NCBI GenBank assembly: GCA_032207245.1
Contig: CM063502.1
Location: 68,275,116-68,339,115, forward strand
DNA from: Pardosa pseudoannulata
Taxonomy: Eukaryota; Arthropoda; Arachnida; Araneae; Lycosidae
Direction: 5' to 3'
DNA length: 64,000 nucleotides
The notes beneath the pieces were generated by a model that saw only the letters and a list, made by a program, of their open reading frames with translations, was not told where the DNA came from and ran no database searches. Positions 27,840 to 38,920 of this stretch are shown here, piece after piece; the stretch's first letter is position 1, and the number at the start of each line of letters is the position of its first letter. A program made the position numbers and the translations under genes.

Positions 27840-28430
27840 TTTTTTTTTTTTAACTTTTCCCCCTTTCCTTTTTTTTTTTTCTGTTTTTTTCAACTCCCTG
27901 CGATTTTAACTTTTTTTTTTTTTTTTTTTTTTTTTTCAATGAACCTCAAATAAAACCCTAAGTTAAAAAAAAAAATGACAAAAAATAGTTTTGTTAACAA
28001 ATTTTTATTTATCCTTGTAAATAGAGTTTTTGTACTTTTTTTTAAATGATAGGCAAAGAGTTTTTATATTTGGATTTGGATATTTGAATTTATCTGCTGT
28101 TTGAATAGTTCAAAATATGTTTAATGAGTGCAGTTTGTTTTTGTTCACAAAGTTTTTCAACTCCCTTCGATAAAAAGAAAATCAGTTTTTTTTTTTTCTT
28201 ATTTTTTTTTACTAACCTTGTCAGTAAAAAGTTAAAAAAAATTGTCTATAAGCTTCTGACTGGTAAAATTTATGAATCCACAAATTTTAATATTATCTCA
28301 TTTTTTTTTGATAGGCACAGAGTTTTTTGGACATGAATTCGAGAATAATTTGACGATTGTTTGTAAACAAATATTTTTGATTTAGTTTCGTCAAAAAGAA
28401 AAAAAAATCAGTTTGTTTTTTATTTTTTCA
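27840..28430. repeat. Decayed ~265-bp tandem duplication with poly-T tracts
   Basis: CAACTCCCTNCGAT occurs at 27891 and 28158, and GATAGGCANAGAGTTTTT at 28048 and 28310; a third partial match (TCGTCAAAAAGAAAAA) lies near 28388. Long T tracts (27841-27852, 27872-27882, 27911-27936) interrupt the copies. Confidence 0.6.
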
Positions 28431-29879
28431 TTTCCTTTTCTTCGTAAACATAGAGTTATCATATTAGAAAGGATGAAAAAAAAGTTTCTTTCTAGTTTTG
28501 CGCTGTTGGAATAAAAATATTCATCATTGTCATTTTATCTTGCGCATCTTTTTCATTTCTGCCCGCTGAAGGAAAATTCTTGACGCCGTGTAAGGGAATA
28601 TTTTTGGAGCCTCTTCAGCGAGATCAGTTTGCCACTGTCGTTTATCATTTTATTCTTCAGTCTCTTAACAAGAGTTATATATTAGTGACAGATGAAAGAA
28701 TTCAGAAGTTATCTCCATAACCTTTGTTCTTCTTGGTGATTTTTTTAAGTATATGCGTACTCAACCTTAGTGGGGCGTAAAACTTAAAATAATAACTAAA
28801 TTTCAGAACTGGAAAATTTATGCAAATCCACAAAGTTTACTAAAATATTTGTTTTTAGGGATTACAGAATTGTGAATTAAAATTCCTGTGACTAATTAAA
28901 TTTGAATTAAAGTAACGAAATATATTTCAGCATTAAAATAAAATGTCTAATTTTCTCCTTTTTCCCCCTTTGGTGAAAAAGACATACGAGACAATTTTAC
29001 TTCATTAATTTAACATTAACTTTATCCTTCAAATTTTCTTTACATTTCTTTCTAAAATACACAAATTCCTGTTAGAGTTTCCTAAAGCAGTTATAACTTT
29101 TGAACGATGTGTATTTAACATTTAATGATGTTTAATATTTTTAGACAGTATATAATTTATATTAAGTTATTTAATAAAGAAAACATTACAAGTTTAATAA
29201 TTATTTATATTTATTTTTTAGTACTGTAACTATGTAATGACGCTGTTTTGCAATATGGGATGATTACAATAAATAAGATATATTGCTTGGATGTTTCAGA
29301 ATTTAAATATCAATGCGGAAATAAATAAAAATATGGCATGTATTCAATCTCTTGCAAAAAACAAAGTATTAGCTCCGCATTTGAGGACATAATTTGTTTA
29401 CAATAGCTGGACTAATAATTATTAATATTTTTACATTGCTTTATTAAAGTAAATTATCATGAAGGTTTATTTTCTCCGAAAATATAAAGAATATTGTAAA
29501 AAAAAATAAAGTTGATTTTATTTTAACATTTAAATGAAAGTTATATCAAATCTTAAATTAAAGTTTGAACTCGTAGGAATTCTGACATCAAAAATGTGTC
29601 AGATATCTGTTTAATACGACAGATTTTCTAAGTAATATTTTCTCAGACTTAGCTTTTTTTTTTAACTCTATTCCAGAGTAAGGCACTCTCGGAAACATTA
29701 AAATGTTACATAGGTGTCATTAGGAGTTTTTTATTTTTATTTTTACTGGCGTCTTTGCGAGGCTAAAAGGAAAACGATAATTATATGGGAGCAAGTGGGC
29801 GTTAGGTATCATTGCCGGACGCCTCTCGATGTACTTCCCTTGCATATAATGTGCCACATTCGAACACTTGCTATATTTT
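28431..29879. other. Unannotated AT-rich stretch
   Basis: No gene recognised. A GC-richer patch at 29745-29890 has several CpGs but no long frame. Confidence 0.35.
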
Positions 29880-30542
29880 GTCTGAGTCTATGAGAGTCTG
29901 AAATGAAGATATTTAACAAATAATAATAAGGAAAAGAGATGTTCGGAAGAGCTTAAAAAGAAGCACCTAACATTTACGACGGTGACTGTTACAAATGTAT
30001 GCAGACTTCGCGTTTTGCTCTGGTTTTCAAAGAGTTACTCTGCAATTTATAAAATTGTGTCTCGAGCACATATCGCAGGAAATATTGCCTAAAATATTTA
30101 CAGTAAACTGAGTGATTTAAATATCATAGCATAAATCTTACTTATTTCATCATGACCTGTTTTCTCCTTGAAAACCTCCCATTTTTTTAATTTATTTTCG
30201 GCAGTTCAGATCCTCTTTGAAGTTTGCTTATGTGCATAAAAGATAGTCTATGAGGGAATAAAATGAAGGTATGTAACATTAAGACTAAGTTTATAAAAAG
30301 TAATATAAAAGTCAGCAGGGATTAAAATGAACATCTCTCATTTACGATGGTAACAGTTTCACATTTACATTAAATTTGTTATTCCTGGAAGGATTTAAAT
30401 CATTTGTAATAAATAATCCACCGACTAATAATATTAAAATATATAAAATATGTATAATCCATTAATGGTATTGTTCTGAAAACCTTCATTTGTTTAACTG
30501 TTCGATATTTAGGACCTTATACGAATCTCGTTTATGTATATG

Positions 30543-30547
<5 letters not shown>

Positions 30548-30610
<63 letters not shown>
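30548..30610. repeat. TA microsatellite
   Basis: Pure TA run of about 63 bases, directly left of the palindrome arm that begins at 30611. Confidence 0.97.
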
Positions 30611-30614
<4 letters not shown>

Positions 30615-30715
30615 ATGAGGGGAGAACAATTCTATAAATTACCGAAAAGTTCACTGAAGCATGATACAAAACCCCGATCTTAAAAATAAGTACCCACACA
30701 CCCACATACACCTAC

Positions 30716-30811
<96 letters not shown>

Positions 30812-30916
30812 GTGGGTGTATGTGGGTGTGTGGGTACTTAGGTTTTAAGATCGGGGTTTGTATCATGCTTCAGTGAACTTTTCGGTAATTTATAGAATTG
30901 TTCTCCCCTCATATTG
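30611..30916. repeat. Long palindrome with TA-microsatellite loop
   Basis: The arm 30611-30715, starting CAATATGAGGGGAGAAC, is repeated as its reverse complement at 30811-30916 with only a few mismatches and one or two indels. Between them is a TA run of about 95 bases. The structure could be a foldback transposon or MITE, but the left flank is TA microsatellite, so a target duplication cannot be read. Two mirror-image open frames here are produced by the symmetry and are not genes. Confidence 0.95.
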
Positions 30917-31302
30917 TTTGAAATATAAATTTAAATACATTTTCATACTATTTACGATTTTAACAATGATATTCCGTATAAATGTTACTTAATTCGATAA
31001 TGACCTTTTTTTGTTTTGAAAGTCTCTTCTTGTTTATTTTTGTTTCAGTAGATCAAGCCCTTCTCAAATCTCGTTTACGGGATTATAAATATACTTTTGG
31101 CGGCATACAGTTAAAAATTGATTAAGCCAAGGTAGTTTTTAAATAGTTCTTCATGTTTTCGTTCTTTACTAAATAAAGTTGATCATTTTTTTTCAGTGTT
31201 ATTGTAACTAACATATTAAAAGATAAAACGTAGACTTTTTTTTTTTAAATATAAAAAAAAATTAAACAGTTTTGGCCAGATATCTCAATATTAGTATGTG
31301 TG

Positions 31303-31426
<124 letters not shown>

Positions 31427-31595
31427 CTATATTATGTATAGAGAGAGGAACAGACAGACTTTCCAAACTGAAATTATAAAAGCTTGATATTTGACAATGT
31501 CAATCAGCCAAGAATGACTAACGATCTAGGATTGTTAGTAAACAAAACTTGAACTGCGTATGAGTTTAGAAGGAACAGATTTTATGAATAAAAAG

Positions 31596-31766
31596 AATGC
31601 AAGCCGTGGCATAGCGAGTATAACTGCAACCCGGGGCAAAATACTTTTTAGGCAACCCTTGCCCCCTAAACAGCAGTAGAAATATAAGATACGGAGTATA
31701 TCATTTACCGTCACCCAAGGTATCGTAGACCCCCTCGCTTCATCTCGCTAAATCATTGAATGCAAG
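31596..31766. mobile_element. hAT-type MITE with perfect 8-bp target duplication
   Basis: AATGCAAG occurs at 31596-31603 and 31759-31766 and encloses a 155-bp element. Its ends, CCGTGGCATAGCGAG and (reverse complement of right) CAATGATTTAGCGAG, match at 10 of 15 bases. An 8-bp duplication and a CARTGG-like end are the signature of hAT. It has no coding capacity. Confidence 0.85.
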
Positions 31767-32261
31767 ACGAGCACAATTCTAACATTGTGGATGATTTCGT
31801 CTCTTCTCATGGCATATAATATTCATCTTAATGAAAGATAATTAATTGTATAATATATATATTTTTATATTTTAATATGAACTTAATTATATGGAACAAT
31901 TATATAAGTATAATAGTAAGAATCTATGCTGAGGGTATTAGACTTATGAAGCCACTAAGAATCTTTAATGCTAAGGGGCTGCTAAATATTTCGCACGCAG
32001 GCGGTCAAATATGATGTTGCTTGTAATGTGTTGTTATGATATGCACGGTGTTGTGCCCCTCGGTGGGTAATAAGGCCGCTTCCACACACACACTCACATA
32101 CTCTCCAAATCTTTTTCACTATATTATATACAGAAAATGAGCTGTTTAATAGACTATGCCATTTTAAAAAGAGGAATAATAAAAAGGTAATTGTAAAAAT
32201 TTCATTACACAATTTTCTTACTGCATGTAAGCCTAAAAATGACTTAGTCGTGAATATTATT
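31767..32261. other. No recognisable feature
   Basis: AT-rich; a minus-strand frame (31982-32212) has no known domain. Confidence 0.35.
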
Positions 32262-32392
32262 TATATATGTATATATAAATACGTACCAATGCATATATAT
32301 ATATACATATATATGTTTATATATATATATATATATTTACATATATATACATACATATATGTATATGTATATATATGTATATATATGTATAT

Positions 32393-32448
<56 letters not shown>

Positions 32449-32520
32449 TTGCATATATATACACATACATACATGTATATGTATGTATATATGTATGTAC
32501 GTAGGTAGGTAGAGATATAT
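32262..32520. repeat. Compound TA/CATA/GTAT microsatellite
   Basis: TA runs with regular CAT and GTAT interruptions over about 260 bases; the open frames on both strands are Ile-Tyr artefacts. Confidence 0.96.
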
Positions 32521-32559
32521 TTATGTATGTGTGTGTGGGATGTACATGTTAAAAATGTC

Positions 32560-33240
32560 ATAATGCTTGGATCGGGGCTATCTTAAAAAGTTTGTTGGTA
32601 TGTTGTGTTGTCGACAATGTAGTTGTGTAAACAGAGTGCGCGCGGCGGACAGCAGAGCGTCGTGTTGGAAAGAGGCAAACTCTCTCTGCCGTCAGAAGAT
32701 ATCTTGGCCAACAACTCCAAACCCGACTAGCTGGCTACGAACCGCGGGAAGTCTTCTAGCAAACTGGTTCGGCGTTTTTCCCCTCCTTTGACCCTGCGGT
32801 GCTGCTGCTGAAAATGAATGATGAAGAACTTTTTTTTTTGTTTTGTTTTGTTTTTTCTCTAGGCTTTTTTGGAAGATTTTTTTGTTTCTTGTTTTATATT
32901 TTATCTGGCCTGTGCTCTGGGGGTATATGAGGTGGACAGGTTTTTTTCAGCTTTTATTACCGCTTTTTCTTCAGCTATCTCTTCACTGAAGCTTATGGAG
33001 CTCTCGCCTAGCCGAAAGCTGACTTTCTTTTTAGTTGGCATTGATAGCTTGCTCTCGTTGTCTAACAATGCCCGATTCGATACTGTCCGTAAATCTCGAT
33101 CCGCCCGATCAAGATAAACGTATAAATTTCTGGAACGTCCCATCGCTTGAAAAATATGCACTATTGCAAACAAAACGCCTTAATATAAGGATTCATTTGC
33201 AATTATTAAATGGGGATGTGAACTCTAAGCGATAATAATC
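32560..33240. other. GC-elevated, CpG-bearing island
   Basis: The first part (32630-32800) includes GCGCGCGGCGGA and several other CpGs, the highest density after the window start. The second part contains a protein-like minus-strand frame (32901-33173). Together they look like a promoter or 5' UTR region, or a pair of exons, in a desert of AT-rich DNA. The plus-strand frames here lack domains. Direction of any gene is unresolved. Confidence 0.35.
32901..33173 (-). CDS. Candidate coding exon, unknown protein with RVxF-like motif
   Basis: The frame of 90 codons ends at a TAA (32901) and is rich in Glu, Lys, Ser and Arg, unlike the Ile/Phe/Tyr/Asn mix of chance frames in this window. At about residues 47-51 it reads KKVSF within MPTKKKVSFRLGE; a [K/R]VxF core preceded by basic residues is the docking motif for protein phosphatase 1. 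It is followed by a Ser-rich and an acidic stretch (SEEIAEEKAVIKAEK). No start is assured: the first Met is at 33173 but an acceptor site inside the frame is possible, and a donor-like GCG|GTAATA lies near its 3' half. The function is unknown. It could equally be a fortuitous frame in a GC-elevated block. Confidence 0.3.
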   Translation of the reverse strand: MFAIVHIFQAMGRSRNLYVYLDRADRDLRTVSNRALLDNESKLSMPTKKKVSFRLGESSISFSEEIAEEKAVIKAEKNLSTSYTPRAQAR

Positions 33241-33417
33241 AAATTAAATCATTTTTTTTTCGTTGGGAATAAAATGTATATTTCTGAGGTTTTTAAAAGC
33301 TGTAATTCTTCAAAACATTTTTTTAAAAATCGGCTGTGTGTTATTGAAAGATCTAATAACGTACGTTAGATATTTCAGTAGCAATTTGTACACTTTCAAC
33401 ATTTTAACATGTAGAGA
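33241..33417. other. No recognisable feature
   Basis: AT-rich spacer. Confidence 0.4.
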
Positions 33418-33850
33418 TAATAAAATTTTGTACTAACAAAATTAGATTTAATGAAAATAAGATCGAAGATGAATTCTTTTGCACCAGATACTTGCTTTTA
33501 ATTCCATTTATTTCATGCGTTTTATTAAAACATTTAAGGCACTATGTGCTAATAAGGGTAATAAAATTTTTGACTAACAGAAATTACGTTTAATCAAAAT
33601 AAATTTAAGATGATGCCTTTTGCAGTAGATTACTTGAATTTATTTCCATTCGTGTTATATGTTTTATAAAGGCATTTATATCAGCTATTTCGTATATCAG
33701 TAATAAAATTTTTAACCAATAGAAATTAGATTTAATCAACATAAACTAGAACATTAAGTCTTTTACAGCTGATACTTGTATTTGGTTTCAGTTGCTTCAT
33801 AATTTTTATAGAAGTATTTATTTCTGTTTGTTTCACATTGCAGTTATTTT
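33418..33850. repeat. Three tandem copies, ~142-bp period
   Basis: AATAAAATTTTnnACnAAnAnAAATTA recurs at 33419, 33560 and 33702, each followed by TTTAATnAAnATAA and a CTTTTnCAGnnGATnACTTG block. The copies are moderately diverged. Confidence 0.8.
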
Positions 33851-35420
33851 TACAAACACAAAGAAATGTCAATATAATCAGCTAATAACAACAATCGGTC
33901 AGTTAATAACAATTATATTTCTAAATATACATGCTAAAAGATCTTCATAAAATATTTAAAGACACTGAAATTGAAAGAAACTGGCATAGAAATTAAATAC
34001 ATTTAAAAATTACTTTTTTTCTGTAAGAAATTACACTTGTTTTAACAGTTGCATTATTTAACTGTCTAATTAATCTTATGTTGAGCTAAAGCTGAAAATC
34101 CTTTGAACTGTGAGTATGCTTATAGTATGCTCAGATAGATGCTCAGATACAATATGCTCAGATAGATGAAATATCTTATTTTGGTGTCTTTTATTCTGTT
34201 CTGATAAATATGGGATCTAATAGAACAGATGTTGCATGTGATATAGTCATTACATTAATTTTGTTAATTATACATAGACGTTATTTTTTACTTCAGATAT
34301 AGGAATAATATTACCTCAGTCAATATTTCATTTTCATTCATTTCTTTAAAATTAATTAAAAAAGCAATTGGATTTCTGAACCCTTTCAAGCTGAGCATCT
34401 TCTCCTTTTCTACCACGTCTTTATATATAAAAGCATTTATCGCAGTTCATTTCACGTCTTATTTATTTTACAATTGCTATAAAAGGACAAAATATAACCA
34501 AATGAAAGTCCATTTAATAGCAATAATCTTTTTTAAACAGACATTTTAAAAGACCGTTTTGGGATGTTTATATTTAAATAACAGGTAAAAATTAAAGACA
34601 CTGAAAATTATTTCTTTGCAGTCTGACAGTTATTATACCAGTTTTAGCATTATTTATGTGGGATTTAATCTTGTGTTTAACTAAATCTGAAAATCTTTTA
34701 AACCGTTAGAATGCAATATATCTAGGCAGATGTTATATCAAGTTTTGATATATTTTATTCTGCTTTGACAAAAATACTCTATTAAAAAAGATAAGACACA
34801 TATCACGGACATTTCACTAATTTTCGTCTTTACACATAAATGTCATTTTTATTTTTGGTCTGATATACAGAGATTAATAGCTTCATCATTAAAATTTACC
34901 ATAATATGGTTGATATTTGAACCTTCTCAAGCTCAGCATTTTCGTATTTCCTCAAATATCGTTTTATAAAATCATTTAGCATAGTTTATTTCACGTCATA
35001 ATTACTTTACGAATATTATAAAACATTCAAATACACACAAATGAATGTTTAGTTATTAACTAGACGTTAATATTTATTGCATAATTCTGAAAGACCTTCT
35101 TAGTGTTTTAATAATTTATTGCTAAATACATTTTTAAAGTGCAATCTCTTTCTCTCAAAATATTTTATTTTAATTTTCACCTTTAGATTTAATCTCAATG
35201 CTATAATTTTTTTTTCTGTAGATTGTTTATTTACGTATTCAAATAAAAAGCATTTATTTTACAAAAAAAAAAAAAAAAAAAACTATAAAATGTCAAAATA
35301 CATTCGAATGAAAATGCAGTTAATAATAGCAATCTTTGTAAGCACACATTCTGAAAAGATATTTCTAGAATTTTCATCATTCATAAATAAACATTTTATG
35401 AAATGCTATCTCATTTTTCA
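33840..35420. repeat. Decayed higher-order tandem repeat, ~270/541-bp periods
   Basis: CAAGCTSAGCAT occurs at 34387 and 34928 (541 apart), with long flanking agreement. A TATAAAAnnnnnAAAATA...AATGAAAnT block occurs near 33860, 34478, 35016 and 35283, the last two 267 apart, suggesting a base unit of about 270 bp in pairs. A poly-A of 18-19 bases (35263-35281) interrupts the last copy. Confidence 0.65.
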
Positions 35421-35449
35421 AAGCACTTTTCAGTTTTTCTACATGTGAT

Positions 35450-36720
35450 TTATATACATTTTCTTCTCGATGAAATATTAAAGAGAACAGAAGGCAAAAA
35501 AAAAAAATCTCCCTAAGGCAAACCTCCGTTTGTCGTGAATGCTGCAAATTCCACCAACTTTATTTACTAACCCTTCTAGTCCAAGTTTTTGCCACTGGAT
35601 TCTACTGCTACTGAATCTCCCAAATACCAACTTTATATTATTTTCCATAAATACAAACAGAATATTATAAATAATATGCCATTGCAGGAAAAACTGTCAA
35701 ATTTTGAGTCACAACTGTTTAATATGACTTCGTTTAGTTCCTCGTATATCACTGCGATATGCCATTTCTTGCCAAATACATTATAATGTGTATGGCAGCA
35801 TTGACTATTTTTAGTAAGTCATCACAAATGCGTTTGTGCACATTTTAAGTAAACGCAGTATAAACACAAGGTCTTTGACATACCACTAAAAGATGTCGCA
35901 TGGGGTTAAGTCGACGTAGAAGGATAGCTCTGTATGACTCTGCTGAAACACCTGGTTGCCCTGGACTTTTGCCTTTATACTGGCATCCAGTTTCCTGGAT
36001 TTGATTGTACCATCTTCTGATACTCTGAGATGTCGATGCTTTGCTTGCATGGTATTTTCTCCTAAATTCAAGCTGAACAGTGATTACTGATTTCAAATGA
36101 GAGCACACAAAAAGCTTTCTCCTACTTAGACGGCATTTTCACTTTTTTTTTTTTCAAAATATCCAAAATAGAATGACAACAGTGCTGTCACCTACTACAA
36201 ACTAAAAAAGATAAACAGTTTTTCTTTACAATGATATATTCTTTTGAATATTCTATTTGCAATTATGGAAAATATTAAGCTGCTTAATCGGATGTTTCTT
36301 TCCTTATAACCCTGGAATAAGCGGTCCTGCCTTTTTAACCAACTCTACACAAATCACAATCCACGTGTTTTGGTTTACTTTTCAAGTTTCTCCCTCATTA
36401 AAAAAATGAACCGCTTTCGACTGTTATACCCTCCTTAAAAAACATTTCACAGAAAAAAGTAAGTAAATAAAAAAATAAATAAAAAGAAAAGAATCACTTT
36501 GTTGGTAGTTTTAAACTAACGGTTCAGTTTTACTGTAAATGTTTTATTTATATTTTTTTTTCCGAGCGACATGTTTTAAAAGGAAGGAGGGATAAACAGA
36601 TCTCCGCATGGCATACATTTGGCGTGAATGCAGAGAATTCCGCCAGATTCATCTAGTAACCCCTCATTCTCAGGTTTTTCTTGGTCGTTACTAAAGAGCA
36701 GGTGTGTATTTTTTTTCCCT
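35450..36720. repeat. Two copies of a ~150-bp segment, ~1.1 kb apart
   Basis: 35490-35610 and 36585-36700 align (CTCC...GGCAnACnTnnG, CGTGAATGC, AATTCCnCCA, TAACCCnTCTnnTCnnAGnTTTT). The transposase pseudogene at 35709-36136 lies between them. Confidence 0.6.
35709..36136 (-). pseudogene. Internally deleted transposase gene (DUF4817-like HTH plus C-terminal end)
   Basis: Starting at an ATG (36134-36136), the frame reads MPSK, then a TAG, then about 65 residues with VITVQLEFRRKY, SIRRWYNQIQETG and KGKSPGQPG; this is the helix-turn-helix block of the DUF4817-type transposase N-terminus. Right after it the sequence jumps, in another frame, to YVDLTPCDIF, a TAG, then WYVKD, the segment that in Tc1/mariner-like transposases surrounds the last catalytic acidic residue. 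A third patch near 35715-35760 (EMAYRSDI, then SHIKQL and TGA at 35709-35711) resembles the family's C-terminus. The catalytic core between HTH and DLTPCD is missing, as in internally deleted copies. Stops and frameshifts mean no function. Terminal inverted repeats were not found. The gene belongs to a family abundant in spider genomes to my knowledge. Confidence 0.75.
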
Positions 36721-36779
36721 TTCTCATCTTGAATTAAGAGGAGAAAAACGCTTTTGGAAACGTGAACGTGTTGCCATAG

Positions 36780-38900
36780 TTTTTCTTCCTACGATGGGAG
36801 AGTTATAATTTTGTAATAAAATTCCATTTCAGAGTGGAGTGCAACTCTACACTAGTTTTTTTTATGCAGAACTTTAATTCCGAAGTACAAACTCTGCATT
36901 TATTGTTCCAATTAAGTCAGCTGGGTTTTATTTTTCAATTTGAGAAAGCATTTTTATGTGTGTAGAAATAAATTTAAAAGAAAATATTAAGCGAGTTCAG
37001 AAGAGGACAAAGCAAGATTATTCTGAACTACTTATAACTAATTTCTGAAGGTTTTTTTTTAATTTAATTTGATGTTTATATTTTCTTCCTGTGGTGAGAG
37101 AGTTATACTTTTGAAAAAAAAATTCCATTTCAGAGTGGAGTGCAACTGTACACTAGTTTTTTTTATGCAGAACTTTAATTCCGAAGTACAAATTCTGCAT
37201 TTATTGTTCCAATTAAGTCAGCTAGGTTTTATTTTTCAATTTGAGAAAGCATTTTTATGTGTGTAGAAATAAATTTAAAAGAAAATATTAAGCGAGTTCA
37301 GAAGAGGACAAAGCAAGATTATTCTGAACTACTTATAACTAATTTCTGAAGGTTTTTTTTTTTTTAATTTAATTTGATGTTGTTTATATTTTCTTCCTGT
37401 GGTGAGAGAGTTATAATTCCGAAGTACAAATTCTGCATTTATTGTTCCAATTAAATCAGCTAGGTTTTATTTTTCAATTTGAGAAAGCATTCGACGGCAT
37501 TTTTATATGTGTAGAAATAAGAGTAAAAGAAAATATTAAGCGAGTTCAGAAGAGGACAAAGCAAGATTATTCTGAGCTACTTATAACTAATTTTTGAAGG
37601 TTTTTTTTTTTTAAAATTTAATTTGAGGCTGTTTAGATTTTCTTCCTGTGATGAGAGAGTTATACTTAAAAAAAATTTCATTTCAGAGTGGAGTGCAACT
37701 CTACACTAGTTTTTTTTATGCAGAACTTTAATTTCGAAGTACAAATTCTGCATTTATTGTTCCAATTAAATCAGCTAGGTTTTATTTTTCAATTTGAGAA
37801 AGCATTCGACGGCATTTTTATATGTGTAGAAATAAGAGTAAAAGAAAATATTAAGCGAGTTCAGAAGAGGACAAAGCAAGATTATTCTGAACTACTTATA
37901 ACTAATTTTTGAAGTTTTTTTTTTTTAAATTTAATTTGAGGCTGTTTAGATTTTCTTCCTGTGATGAGAGAGTTATACTTAAAAAAAATTTCATTTCAGA
38001 GTGGAGTGCAACTCTACACTAGTTTTATTTTATGCAGAACTTTAATTCCGAAGTACAAATTCTGCATTTATTGTTCCAATTAAATCAGCTAGGTTTTATT
38101 TTTCAATTTGAGAAAGCATTCGACGGCATTTTTATATGTGTAGAAATAAGAGTAAAAGAAAATATTAAGCGAGTTCAGAAGAGGACAAAGCAAGATTATT
38201 CTGAACTACTTATAACTAATTTTTGAAGTTTTTTTTTTTTAAATTTAATTTGAGGCTGTTTAGATTTTCTTCCTGTGATGAGAGAGTTATACTTAAAAAA
38301 AATTCCATTTCAGAGTGGAGTGCAACTCTACACTAGTTTTATTTTATGCAGAACTTTAATTTCGAAGTACAAATTCTGCATTTATTGTTCCAATTAAATC
38401 AGCTAGGTTTTATTTTTCAATTTGAGAAAGCATTCGACGGCATTTTTATATGTGTAGAAATAAGAGTAAAAGAAAATGTTAAGTGAGTTCAGAAGAGGAC
38501 AAAACAAGATTATTCTGAACTACTTATAACTAATTTCTGAATTTTTTTTTTTTAATTTAATTTGATGTTGCTTAGATTTTCTTCCTGTGATGGGAGAGTT
38601 ATATTTTTGCTTTAAAAATAAATCCATTTTAGAGATGAAATATAACTTTACATATCTTATTTATGCAGACCTTTATGATTAGAAGAACAAATTTGCTGTT
38701 TCAATTTAATCAGCTCGTTTTTTTTTTAAATATAAATAAAGTTATAGAGATAGATAAAAATGCTATCAGCATTTTTACGTGTGCTGAAATAAGATTTATT
38801 GGAAATTTTAAATTTTTTGATAGAAGAACAGTTTGTTTAGAACTACTTGCAACTAATTTTTCCAGTGTTTTATTTTCTTGTTGTTTTAATTTAAATCCTT
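36780..38900. repeat. Tandem array, seven copies of a ~301-318-bp unit
   Basis: The anchor GAAGTACAAA (or its equivalent) falls at about 36882, 37183, 37421, 37736, 38050, 38364 and 38682. Copy 3 lacks about 70 bases; copies 1 and 2 lack a 10-base CGACGGCATT piece present in 3-6; copy 7 is much more diverged. A frame starting MQNF and ending ELLITNF (about 64 codons) is open in copies 4 and 5 and partly in 3, shifted in 1-2, and stopped by a CGA-to-TGA change in 6. Copy 7 keeps a related frame (38663-38920). The unit begins after TTTCAGAGTGG, which looks like a splice acceptor, but no donor follows the frame's stop. Confidence 0.93.
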
Positions 38901-38920
38901 GTTTAGAATGTACTGTTTAA
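38663..38920 (+). other. Open frame in the diverged seventh array copy
   Basis: 85 codons. It shares LLFQnNQL, nIFnCnEIR and ELLnTNF with the frame of copies 4 and 5 although the DNA between is heavily changed by indels that sum to a multiple of three. That hints at past coding but the array shows broken frames in three other copies. No known domain. Confidence 0.2.

Larger units (their letters stand above)
29880..31100. repeat. Fossil tandem copies, ~350-bp spacing and larger
   Basis: GTCTATGAGnG...AAATGAAG/nTAT appears at 29886 and 30245, each followed at similar distance by CATTTACGAYGGTnACnGTT (about 29970 and 30330). A second block (TGACCTKTTTTnTCC...TTTATTTT...CAGnTCnnnnCCT) recurs near 30150, 30480 and 31000. 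Copies are strongly diverged. Confidence 0.5.

Noticed and set aside
30651..30876. Two almost identical open frames on opposite strands
   Set aside because: They are a consequence of the palindrome 30611-30916 and its TA loop.
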